Position numbers and translations under genes: made by a program. A stretch of DNA of 64,000 nucleotides from Climacteris rufus (lineage: Eukaryota > Chordata > Aves > Passeriformes > Climacteridae). Position 1 is the stretch's first letter, and every line of letters begins with the position of its first letter. The notes beneath the pieces are model-generated. The model was not told where the DNA came from and did no database searches. It worked only from the letters and a program-made list of their open reading frames with translations. Location: contig VZRZ01001925.1 of the NCBI GenBank assembly GCA_013398175.1, forward strand, positions 1,826,760-1,890,759, given 5' to 3'. This document shows positions 52,180 to 62,962 of this stretch, one piece after another.

Positions 52180-52740
52180 TGCACCAACACAGCTGTTTTG
52201 ACACTTTTGATGAATAACATTCAATACTATTAATTGGAACAATTGCTTTTCATTTAACTAAATCACTAGAATTGCTAAACTAAATTGAAACGGAATGTAA
52301 TTTTGCCTCGCTCTCCTTTAATATGGGCCTCTAAATGTCTTCTCCCTGAAGAATTAGTAACTTAATCACCTACCAGTGATAACTGTTTCATAGCCCTCAG
52401 CTGGAAGGCTTTCCTGCTAAGCAGTATTGCCTGGGAGTAGAGTGTTATAGCAGGGAACAAATCCCATCTCTTTCCTTTCTCCCCCTCTCTGCTGCAATAT
52501 TAATCATATTAAAAATGATTCTCTTCCTCCTTCTCTGTTCCAGAAAGATCTTTATAGATCATAATTTCACCCTGCTCCTTTTTGCATTGTATCAATCACT
52601 TGGCATGTCTAACAGGGTGCACAACAATTATATCTGTCTGTTATGGTAGAGATGGATTTTTGCTGTCAGTGGCTGGGAGATGGGCTCTTGTTCATTTTCC
52701 AATAAACTTGTCATCCAGAGCACACAACACAAACACCGTA
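52180..52740. promoter_or_regulatory. Candidate conserved non-coding element (large)
   Basis: A long repeat-free block dense in TAAT/ATTA and ACAAT cores: ACTATTAATTGG and AACAATTG near 52225-52243, CTTAATCACC near 52362, AATATTAATCATATT near 52496-52511, and TTTGCATTGTATCAATCA near 52582-52599. Such clustered homeodomain, SOX and POU-like words are typical of developmental enhancers in gene deserts. Conservation cannot be tested here. Confidence 0.32.
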
Positions 52741-55017
52741 GGATAATGTGGTCACTGCCCTGACCAAAATCCTTGAAAGATATGACCATTTGGAAAATAC
52801 TTAGCTGTTTTTATTTATTTATTAAAATAACCCCCAAAACAATCATGGCATAAATAAAAGTAGCCTGAAATATGTTTGCATTACCTTAAATTTCCACGTG
52901 AAAGAACAGATACTCTGGCCAGGGTTTCTGCCCTTTCAAGACAAAAAAAAAGAGTGGGAAAAGCTAAGGCAAATTAAATAAAAGTCCAATAGATATAATT
53001 CAGAGCATTGTAGGTTCTCATTTAGACTTGGCTTTTTTGCATAGGGAGGAACAAAGTGGTCTTGGTAGCAGATTAATATACCCACCTGTTCTTTGGATTA
53101 CAGAATGAAGTCAAATCTGCTGCTGGGGTTTTGCCAACATTTCCCTTCAACACTTCTAAACTATTAATGACAAAAGGCCTTTCCTAAAAGCAAAGCTGTA
53201 CAGATTCCTGCAGGGTTCAAGGCTGTTGTCTGAGGATGAGATTCTCTATATGCTTTACCACTGCAGTTGAACCTACGTATGTCCCAGTCACCTCCCACTG
53301 AATCAGAGCTGAGTTTGGTTAATATGTCTGGCAAATTTATCTCTTTAATGAATGATGCACAGAACTGTGATATTTCTGTGGTGCTTGAACACTGTCTCGA
53401 AAAATTTAGGGTTTTATAGCCAAATTTCTTGATATAATTAGTTGTCTTTAGTTCTTATTTTTCCATGTACATATCTGAAAAATCATCTGCATCTGTAGTC
53501 TTTTAGTGTTGTGTCATGTGAGTAGTTAATTTACTTCTCTGGCTATTGGTTCTGTTTCCTGTCAGAAAAAATTCTTCCAGAAAAATGCTTTCAGAAAATT
53601 AACATGGACTCCGTTCACAAATTGCTAGTGAATACCTGCAGCTGTATTAACTGTGAATAATTAAAAAGGGTACTTCAAAGTGTGTTGGGTGTAAATATTC
53701 ATTGACATTAAAGAATGAATGCTAGATTAAGTAACCTAACAGAAGAAAATGTGGAGAAACAGCTACACTGTTAGGTGCTTGCTTTAATCAAACTGCTGGA
53801 ATTTCTGCTACTGGTCCTGTTTTCCTCTTAGTAGAGTTGGATGAGCAGATCATCTTCTCTGACTGAAATACTGCTTTACTCCCTGCAGGACAGAACTGCA
53901 CCTTAGTTATGCAGCTGGACATCCAGTTCATGTAAAATAGTATTTCTCTCCTGTTTTTAATGCTCTGTTTCTTATGATTCATGCTTGTAGTCTGCTTATA
54001 CCTGTGCTGAGTTTCCTACATGCGATACAACATGCCATAGTCCTATGGATCATTTTAGAGAGGAAACCATGGCTAGAGATGGCCTAAGGAGAAAAGCTCA
54101 CTATAAAGCCTGAAAGTCTTCTGCATGTGGCAGTGATTTACAGAGATTCATTGACTCACAGTCTGGCCACTCACAAGGTATTTCTAAACATAACTTGGTT
54201 TAGACCAGTATCTGGGAGGGGAAAGGGAAGTGTGATAAAGCAAATGATGGAAACTTGCAGCTAGAAGTGTTTTGGCAGCTGAGGCTGGAGCGGTGCTACT
54301 TGAAAGATGAGCACTCTGTGAATTGAGGGCATCTCAGGAGAAGTAAATCTGCCTTCTCCAACACAGACTGAGCACTGGCCCAAAGACCCCGGGTAAATAA
54401 GAATCAAACTTCACTACAGGACATTTATGTGGTCATGATTTATTGGTGCTCTCAAAGCCTTTGAACCTTTGCAGCCCTTTGGGGGAAATGGTGTGTTACA
54501 GGGGCTTAAATAAATAAATAAAAAATAAGAAGAAATACATGCCTATAGCTACAGGAAAAACCTATTGTGCCATTTGTTTCAAAAGCCTTGACACGTTCAG
54601 GGCTTTTTCCTGAATTTGACTTTTTTTCTTTTCTATTTTTTTTATAGTATTTTGGTCAGTCAGCCAGTGCTGTAGGAAATAAAACAACTCTTTGACAGAT
54701 TCTTGTTTCTCAGGCCCTTTCCCAGCAACTTCCCCCTCTGGTAAAGTGAACTGAGCTGCAGGATTCTGATGGAAAAATCAAACAAACCGGCCGAGCATGG
54801 CTGAGAAGTAATAGAAAACTACTTGGATTTCAAGGCCCTGCCAGTATAAGTTTAACATAGTGTTGTTCCTTCAGCAAATGTCAAATATCCTTTTCCGTTT
54901 TCTGCAATGTATCGTGTCCTTGGTGCATCCTCCTGTGAGCAGCCTTTGGTGCTCACTGCTGGGGATGCAGCAGTTACCTCGTAGCAGAGTCTTCCTCTGT
55001 AGCACCCACCCTGCTGT

Positions 55018-55465
55018 CACAGAATCACTGAATGGTTTGGGTTGGAAGGGAGCTTAAAGCTCATCCAGTTCCACCCCCTGCCATGGGCTGGGACATCTTC
55101 CACTATCCCAGGTTGCTCCAAGCCCCGTCCAACCTGGCCTTGGGCACTTCCAGAGATTGGGCAGCCACAGCTTCTCTGGGCACCCTGTGCCAGGGCCTCC
55201 CCACCCTTACTCTCTTTCTAACATCCAAACTAAATCTCCTCTCTTTTAATTCTTTAAACACTCTCCCCTTGTCCTGTCATTATCTGCCTCTGTACAAAGT
55301 CCCTGTCCAGATCTCTTGCAGCCTCTTTAGGCACTGAAAAGGTCTCTAATGTCTCTCTGAAGCCTTGTCTTCTCCAGGCTCACCCACAGCTCTCTGCCTG
55401 TTTCCACAGCAGAAGTGCTCTAGCTCTGATCATCTTCACAGCCTCATCTGGACTTGCTTCTGTGC
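55018..55465 (-). mobile_element. CR1 non-LTR retrotransposon, 5'-truncated 3' end
   Basis: Read on the minus strand this is the 3' end of an avian CR1. On the plus strand it starts with CACAGAATCACTGAATGG (55018-55035), the complement of the CR1 terminal ATTCTATGATTCTGTG-type repeat, then GGTTTGGGTTGGAAGGGAGC, the CATCCAGTTCCACCCCCTGC block, TCCAACCTGGCCTTGGGCAC, GCTTCTCTGGGCACCCTGTG, and CTTCTCCAGGCT near 55370-55381. It fades after CATCTGGACTTGCTTC at about 55461. Good preservation of these blocks suggests it is younger than the fossil at 26.5-27.3 kb. Open frames across it are broken reverse-strand reads of the RT region. Inactive. Confidence 0.94.
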
Positions 55466-57690
55466 TCCAGGAGGGCACAAAGACACTTGGCAGAGAATGA
55501 AGAATATTAATATTATTGTGGGTGTAATTTTAGTTATTTTTAAACATAATTTTGAGATCAGCTGAAGTTTGCAAACTTCCAAGAGAAATGTTGGAACACT
55601 TGAGGCTGAGGGAGGTAACAGGGAGAAGTTTCTTGTGCAAGTGGCTCAGAATGGCTCCTATATCCCCTCTGTTCTATGCCTCTGCCAGGAGCCTTCCTCT
55701 CTGTGGTTTCTCAGTCCTTGCTGTGTTCTGCCTCTTCTTGTGCTTCCAAAAAGTTGACAGTGGATGTGAGCAGGGCTGGCTGCCTCTCCCCTGGCTGTGC
55801 ACATTACAGATGGGGTGTAGTTGGCTCAGAGGTGTGTGTGTGTGTCTGTACGTGGCTGAAAGCTCTGCTGTGAGTCTTTCCTTTTGGATCCTGAGAGACC
55901 TTCCCCAGTGTGCTGTTCTGGAGCACATCCCCCTGTCCTCAGAACAAGAGTGCGTGCTGCCAGTTAATGAGAAACGCTGAAAGCTCAGTCCCAGGAGATG
56001 ATTAAACCCCACGAGCCAATTAAAAGAAGTGTAATTACACAGCAGGGACAAGCTGTTAAACAAGCTAGAGGTTATTGTCCTTCAAGTCAACGTACTGGAA
56101 CAGCCAAGGAAAAGCCTACCAGGAAAAGCTGGCAGGGCAGATTTGCCTGGCCTAAGGCTTCTTTCGGGGAAGCTCAGGAGCTGGCAGGAGAGGAGTTGGG
56201 CTAATACAGGATTTTGTCGTTTGTATGTGATAAGTGCTTAGAGCAGAGTCAGTCAGCTGAGCTGCCTCAAGACTGGTGTAGGGAAAGCTAAGCAGAAATC
56301 CTTCCCTAGGCATGAATTCCCTCTTCTGGGAGGAAGCGTGGGTAGATCACCTGGCTCAGGAACCCCAGTGTGTGGCTGGCACAAGCTGGAAGGTGTCTGA
56401 GGGTGTGGAGTTGTACTCAGCTGTGCTCTGGGATAATTTATGGGGTCTGGTGAAGTCTGTGCTTGTGTCTGCTCCTGGGTGTCTGCAGACTTGCAACACA
56501 GTGACAGCACTGCTCTGGTTGGAAGGGTTGATTTAACTTTCTTGGCTGAACTTGAGCACAGGAAAGGAGGAGTTTGGTATTAGTTGCTGGTGTTAGAGAA
56601 AATGAGTCACATCCCACTGTTTCTGCACATATCCTATCACAGGTGTGTGAAAACCTAAATCTACCTCATCCTGCTTGTAATGGTCTTTATTTGATAAAGG
56701 CCCTGGGAAGCTTCAGCAGGTACCTCCAGCTAGTTGGAGGAATTAGCAGAAAATGTTAATTGACTGTCAGTCCCATGTGTCCTGACCACTAGGTGACATC
56801 ACACACTCAACATATTTTGTGAGCACTTCCAGTGGGAATGTTCACACCTGGCTTACACACTTGCTTTTGCTCATGCAAGGCACAACTCCATTTTTCAGCC
56901 ATGTTTTCACTTGAACTCTGTGTGATGATAAAAACCCTAAAGAGCATGGATTTTAGCACAGAGCAAATGAATGTTCTGAAAATGAGATGATTTGCTTGGG
57001 TAAAAATTGAAATAGTTCTGTTCCACTATTGGTCAAACTATTAATTCGGTAGAAAACCACAGAAATGTTGCATGGATTTGACCATATTCTGTTCTCAGAT
57101 GCTCATCTGTGTAACCTGTGACCTCTAAAATCCTCTTGTTGTCAAGATGACTGTAAGCAATAGCTTTTAAAATGCCCATTGGAGGGAAAGGGTGAGGCTA
57201 AGACTCACAGCTCCTCTTACAAAATCAGGGTGGCTAAAGGATTTTGCAATTAATGCTTTACCATGCCACAGGGCATGTTTGTTTGCTTGTGTATTCGGGT
57301 CTCAGCCTGTAGTTAAGAAAATAAATGCAAACTTATCATTAAGGCAAATGTCTCCAGAAGGCAGAAGTTGCAGTCACTCAGCTGTGACCAGAGACAACTG
57401 GGGAGCCCAACTCAGCCTGGGGAAAGCGCGTGGAACCTGCTAACATCCAGGGCTGGGCTGGGTCCACTCTGGGGTTCTATTCCCAGCATCTTGACTGAAA
57501 AAACAACTTCCCCTATTGGAAAATCCCCATGGATCAGCTTCTCAGTCAAGGTCAAATCCCCATCTTTTGTACTTTTCTTGGCCATTATTTCAGGTGATAG
57601 ATGCGCTATTGACTGGCAGCAATGACAGAGCTTGGAATGATGGGGGAACTGAGGCATATTCAACACACTGGCACACAGCTAACTCATGCT
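55466..57690. other. Non-coding stretch, nothing firm recognised
   Basis: Unique sequence with a short TG tract (55832-55846). A 142-codon frame at 55552-55980 overlaps open frames on both strands and matches nothing known. No transposon was recognised. Confidence 0.5.
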
Positions 57691-57699
57691 AATGTTCAA

Positions 57700-58010
57700 T
57701 AATCCTATCCTGCTGCTACACTCTAATGGCTGTGGGCTTGATAGAGCCCCCTCATTGAACTGGTGTATTTCTTATGGGCCTGCCCGCCCATCCTTCATGA
57801 ATTTTTATTAAACAAAACTGTAAGCGGATTGATTTTGTACTCCTTTATTGCATTTTTATTTAATTCCTTTCAATGGTGGAGGCTCCATCATGTTATCTCG
57901 ACGTAAATCATGCTGGGGCAGCATGCCAAAAAAATAAAAAGACTACAGGATCATACTTGCATCCAGCGTAAATTTTACTCCTATAACCTTTATTAGCGTA
58001 GATTCATTGA
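57700..58010. promoter_or_regulatory. Candidate conserved element with posterior-HOX/CDX-like motif cluster
   Basis: TTTATTA occurs at 57804-57810 and 57989-57995, TTTATTG at 57844-57850, TTTATTTAA near 57856, CGTAAA at 57902-57907 and GCGTAAA at 57966-57972. These are words typical of CDX and Abd-B-class (HOX9-13) homeodomains. GATTGATT (PBX-like) lies near 57828-57835. The block is free of simple repeats. The clustering is seen directly; binding and conservation are inferred. Confidence 0.35.
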
Positions 58011-61000
58011 TTTTTCCCAACTCCCCACTTCCCCTCCCATCCCTCCTTTTGGTTAGACTTAGGTCAGAACCTGACAGCTCTCCTTTTAAACAGAGGAGGA
58101 CAGACTCTAATTTTTAATGTTAAATAATAAAAAAATAGTTTAGGTTGATTAAACAAGACTATTTTCCTTCCATTTTATGCACAGCCAAGAAAATAGTTTT
58201 GCTGGCAGCAGGATCATGGAAAGTCCTAGCTGTGTTGCCTGTGGGATTGCAGTAGGAGCCGTGTTCCGGAGAGCAGCAAGCAGAGGTTTGCTCTCATTCA
58301 GTATCTGGGGTGTGTGTGTGATGTGGTTTGGCTTCCCTGCCCTTTTCATGGCAGATTTGCATTAGTACAGAGCAGCATTTTCTGTCCTGACTTCCTTTGT
58401 GTTGCTTCTCACCATCTTTGTGGGGTCTTGAAGTGGTCACCAGTAATAATTAATTAATCAATCTTTTAGGGTACCTAAACAAGAATATCCTGTCTTAAGA
58501 ACTGACCCTTGTGCCTTTCCACTCAAGTCCGCCAAAAAATGAGTTTGAAGTATCCATAAATGCATCACATATATTTGACTTTCTATAAAATACAGTTGGT
58601 AGATAAAGAAGGCACCAGTAGGTGGCATGGGAGAATATACAGTGTAGTTCCAGTTGCAATTTTGGTGGATTATAAATCGCTAACTTTAATTTTTAAACCA
58701 TGACAGTGTTTCCTATGATGTCTTTTTGATTACCTGGGACTCCCAAGCCACTACAGGAAGGGCTTTACATCCACTGACTTTGTGTAGTTTGACTATGGAT
58801 AACAAAACAATGTTAAAACTGGTCCCAACATGGCTTGTGTTGCAGTGGGACATCTCTTGCAGTGGGCCCCTCATTTCTGGTTGGTTGTTTTTATGCATGT
58901 TCCTAATCTAGAAGCAGTTCTAGGAGAGATTAATATTGCTTCTTTAAGCTATAGGTGCTTGACACAGTTGCACAACATAAAACATGGCCAAAACAAGATG
59001 ATCTCCCAGAGGAAAAACAATTGAAATGGAAACACAAGATCCTTGGCTTACCTGAGTTAATGTTACTTGGTTGAGTTAAGGTTCACTAACCTAGAGATGG
59101 GCTTCTGGCCTAAACTGTGTTGTAGCCAAGAGGCTTTGTCCATGAAAACAAGGCACAATCAGCAGAGAAGCATTTTATTGCTTATTTTTTTCCCTTTAAG
59201 TGTAAAAGAAAAAAAATTTGAAAGCTAGTAATTTTTCTGTCTTAGTTCTTCACTAGTACTTATTAGTGCTAATAATTGCTAATCATGGTTCTCATGGTGG
59301 GACTTGTTCAGGAACAAAACAAGAAGTCTGTTTCTGCCCCAAAAATATGAAGAGTTTAAACATAGGATAAGAACCAGAAGGTGATTCATTGGGGAAGAAA
59401 CATTGAATAAGAACAATTCAGTGATGTTACGGCTAGACACACGATTTTCAGAGATCATTGAACATCCACTGAGCAGGCAGCTCTTTTTAACATTACTACT
59501 TAACAGCTAAAGTACTACTAACTTTTCTACTTAATAGCTAAAGTAGAGTCTAATAGTGTTTAGGCACTTTCTTAATTCAGTTAGGTATTAGTCCCTTATT
59601 GTTCTTTAGCTCTCAGTGCTACCAGCATATTTTCCCATATGAACTTGTTAAGGGTATTCAGGTTAAAGGGGGTCTGAAATGGATAAGAAGTGAAGCTTGC
59701 TTGGTGTTCAGGGGTGTCTAAAAGAAAAATATTCAAAAACAAGCAAGGGGCTCTTCAGTGGCTGCTGGTTTGTATTGTCCTGTCTAATCCTTGCAAGAGA
59801 TGCATTCCAGATCCTTGTACAAACAGATCAATTTGTGGCTGAATCCTGCAGGGGGCTATTCATTTTAAAATGTAAAATGACCAATAGTTTGCAAATATTT
59901 CTGGGTCAGTTTATTGATAGGGACAAAAAGAGGTACAATGCTTTTTGAGGAGGCAGGGGAGAAATGGTGAGACCTCTCCTTTGGTTAGTGAATGGTACAT
60001 GGCAGAAACAGTCAATCTGCATGGGGTTAATGTATTGGTTGTTTATAGTGATTAAGAAAAGGGTGTTTCTTACAGGAATCACAGTATTAATCTGAAAAGA
60101 AAAATGGCAATCGGGAAGGCTAATGACATTCCAGTTGATTTGATTATAACATTAAGATTGTTTAAAACTGTCATTTCTAATTTTGTTAAAAGTAATAACA
60201 CAAGTTAGATCCATAGCTTAGTGATCTAGAAAGAATACTTGAAACATCAAGGAGCAAACTCTCAGGCCATTAGAGATGCTCTGCATTTAATGCTTGTTTA
60301 GGAAGGGGAAATGGATCACCTCCTTCATGCTAAATTAGCACAGAGGGACTCAGAGTGTCTTGACCTTTTCTTAACCTTGTATACTCGAGTTTTAGAATGA
60401 ATTTGCTGGGTTTACCCCGTGAGGGAGGAACAATAAATTGCTGGCTTGGGAGGGAAAGGAGAATATTTATAAAAGTCAAAGTGATGGCTGGACAGAAAAT
60501 GTGATGTGGCTGTTTTGTGCTCTGACTTGGTTCACCTTTGCTAAGTCACATCAGGTGTTCAAGCACTTTATTCATTAAAAAGCCCACAAATGGAACAGTT
60601 TTGTCCCTCAGTCTTGAGAGATTTAGGAATGTTTTGTGGTACTCTAGTGATGTTGAAGACAATACATCATATGAAAACAAAGCTACAGTTACCCAAAATG
60701 TTAAGATTTAAAATGAGCCTTTTTAGTGTAAATGGGTTTTTAAATTATGTTAGGTTTTTGCTTTCATGCTTTTCTGTGTGCCAAGGCAGCAGAAGTCCCC
60801 ACAGGGACTACTGTTTGTCTAATATGAAACATCTAATTGGCATTGAAGTCTGTGATTATTTTGGGATGCAGACAAATGTGGCCATACTGATAGAAGTTCA
60901 GAAGTTTGTGGGCATCCTTTTATGGAGGTGGAGCTGTTGCCTTGGCAGCAAGGCTCAAAAGAGGCAGAAAGGTGAAGGTAGAGCTGGTATTTCTGTAGAG

Positions 61001-61060
61001 GAAAAGCGGCGTTTTGCACTGTGCAAGGTCACATGCCCTTCCAAACATTTGTGAGCCGTT
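58011..61060. other. Non-coding stretch, nothing recognised
   Basis: Unique A+T-rich sequence. The longest frame (154 codons, 60590-61054) has no recognisable domain and no evident splice context. No repeats beyond short A/T words. Confidence 0.5.
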
Positions 61061-61570
61061 TTGCTGCATGTGAGATTTGGGCCTCCCAGACCCAAATCTC
61101 TCACGTTAATGTGGAAATCTCAGCGGATTGGCTGGAATTTTGAAGCTCTTTGCCTGTATCTTGTCTCTCCCTGCCCTAGACTCCTTCTTGCAGTGTAATC
61201 CCACAGTCTGGCAAGCTCCATAATAAGTGCAGATAGATGAGTGTGTGTACATCTCCATTAACATGACTGTGCAGGCTAATGATGGGGACCTCCTGCTGCT
61301 CTCCGCTTGTTTTCTGTTGATTGTTATGTAATGTTCGGCAGCGGGAGGTAAATTCCTCTCCAATTTTGAGGCCCGTTGCAGCATGCAAACCCCACTGTGA
61401 GAAGTCACGGTGATTGAGCTTTCGAATCAAGTCCCATGCTGATAACTATAAATCAGGCCTATTATACACTCCGACCGACAGCCGGAAACCTTCCGTGCTG
61501 CCTGTGGCACAGCGGAGTCTTGGAGCCGCACCGGAGTTTGTTTTGTAACTGCGAACACTTGCGCCTTTGA
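61060..61570. promoter_or_regulatory. Candidate enhancer or small promoter with hairpin and CpG cluster
   Basis: A perfect 10-bp inverted repeat (GAGATTTGGG at 61072-61081, CCCAAATCTC at 61091-61100, 9-base loop) opens the block. Repeat-free sequence with ATTA and AATAAGTGC-type words follows, then TATAAA at 61447-61452. About 20-110 bases downstream is a cluster of nine CpGs (61472, 61476, 61483, 61494, 61513, 61527, 61532, 61552, 61562) in otherwise CpG-poor DNA. A TATA-like box followed by CpGs could mark a plus-strand start site for an unannotated transcript, or a strongly conserved enhancer. No open frame of note begins downstream. Confidence 0.35.
61072..61100. repeat. Perfect 10-bp inverted repeat
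   Basis: GAGATTTGGG and CCCAAATCTC flank CCTCCCAGA. The outer bases GTGA/TCAC nearly extend the stem after a small bulge (TGTGA on the left, TCTCACG on the right). Seen directly. Confidence 0.9.
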
Positions 61571-62872
61571 AAGCCTCTGATTGAAATTTGGTGGGATGTT
61601 TTTGCTCCTCCAGATAAAGGCCCGAGGCTGCTCTGGGTGCTGGAAGGTCAAGCTGATGCTCAGGGTGTGCCTTTGAAGACTTGCTCCTGCTCTGCACGCT
61701 GTGCTGTGGGATAGCAGGGCTTGAAGTGTGGGAGATGTTTTGGTGGTGGAGTTTGCTCCAGCTGCTCTTCAGTCATCTTTGCCAGGAAGCATGTATGACC
61801 TAGGAGGATGCTCTGAATAAGCTGTGCTCTGCACTTTAGTAAGGATCAAGTCGTGGAGAACTTACAGTGGGGTAACTTGGGCTAGGGTTGTACATATGCA
61901 AAGGCAGGAGAGAATGCCAGGAGCCTTCCTGAGCCCTCTCAGCACAGGCTATAGAAACTCTTTGCAAGTACAGCAAATCTGGAAGTTATTAATGTTACTG
62001 CTTCTTCCTCCAGTGCAATGAGTTGGGTTAAGGCTGAGTGGGCATGGGGCAATAAAACAGTTTGAAACAGCTGAGCTGGGTTATTGCATGATTTATCGGG
62101 TGAAATTCCATGGTCTTTGGTTATGGAGAGAGAGAACTTAGTTATTTCTAAGGTTATTTTCATAGATTTCAAAGCTTCCATCTTAGGCTTGTTTTCAGTT
62201 TTTCCTTGGCTCATATTTTTTTTTTGTCAGTGTTCTCTGAATAAAAATATACAAACCATTTCAGTGCAGTGTGTGGAAAAGAGGTACTTCTGTGAATTTC
62301 AAAACTTTGTGGTGTCAGGCTGCTTTCTGTAAGTTCATGGGAAGCAGGAGGATATCTATTGACTATGCACTGCTCTTTTAAATGCAAGAAAAAAGAATCT
62401 TAACAGAATGTGAGCATTTTGTTTCTACTATTGCAGTTGTTAGCCTCAGTAGTAGATAGGACAACTCTGCCTGCTGTTATGAATATAAGGCCACTCAACA
62501 TCTCTGTGGCCAGGCTGAGCAGATGGATGAACTCAACACAACTTGAGCTGTCCAACTTGATCTCTTAGTTCCTTCAGTAATCTCACACACACACACAGGT
62601 ACCAAGCTTACAGGTTCAATTCCTAATGCTGCAGCCTGATGCTACAACTGTTTTTGGCTTTGTGGAGCTTAGAGAGGGGTTTTGACTCAGGAAGGATGGA
62701 ATGTACAGTTAAAAAGAAAAGCAGTCAAGATATCTGCCCCTTGGGAAGTAGCATTTCCTTGTGTGCCGTTGGCTTGGAGTTCTTGCACTTTTCCCACTTC
62801 ACTGTTGTATTGCTGAACTTTGCGGGGTTGTTATAAAGCTTAATTAATTTATGGAGTACCTTGAAAATGTAT
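61571..62872. other. Non-coding stretch with a short CA repeat
   Basis: Unique sequence with (CA)7 at 62584-62597. No gene or transposon recognised. Confidence 0.5.
62584..62597. repeat. (CA)7 microsatellite
   Basis: A short perfect dinucleotide tract. Confidence 0.9.
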
Positions 62873-62962
62873 GGCCAGGTCCTCAGCTGGTGTAATCTGG
62901 CATGACTCCATTGGACTGAGCAGACCTGTGCTGACGTGTATAACCTGGGATTTTGGCTTGTG
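62873..62962. repeat. Ancient degenerate palindromic repeat
   Basis: GGCCAGGTCCTCAGCTGGTG (62875-62894) followed by TAATCTGGCATGACTCCATTG closely resembles one arm of a palindromic repeat that I recall as common in reptile and bird genomes (arm of the form GGCCAGATCCTCAGCTGGTG, centre CTCCATTGACTTCAATGGAG). The right part, GAGCAGACCTGTGCTGACGTGTATAACCTGGGATTTTGGC, is a decayed reverse complement of that arm. Family name not assigned; identification is from recall, not a search. Confidence 0.6.

Larger units (their letters stand above)
42981..55017. other. Long non-coding stretch, mostly unique sequence
   Basis: No gene recognised. It contains an 8-bp hairpin at 44207-44225, a T14 run at 47340-47353, a short CA tract at 48089-48101, a G/T-rich tract at 48441-48532, a possible G-quadruplex at 49051-49079, an enhancer-like block at 52.18-52.74 kb and a CpG cluster at 52033-52101. 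The 157-codon frame at 51698-52171 spans that CpG-rich segment but matches no family I know. Confidence 0.55.

Noticed and set aside
60590..61054. 154-codon plus-strand frame
   Set aside because: No homology recognised and the sequence looks random. It ends just before the candidate element and does not support an exon.
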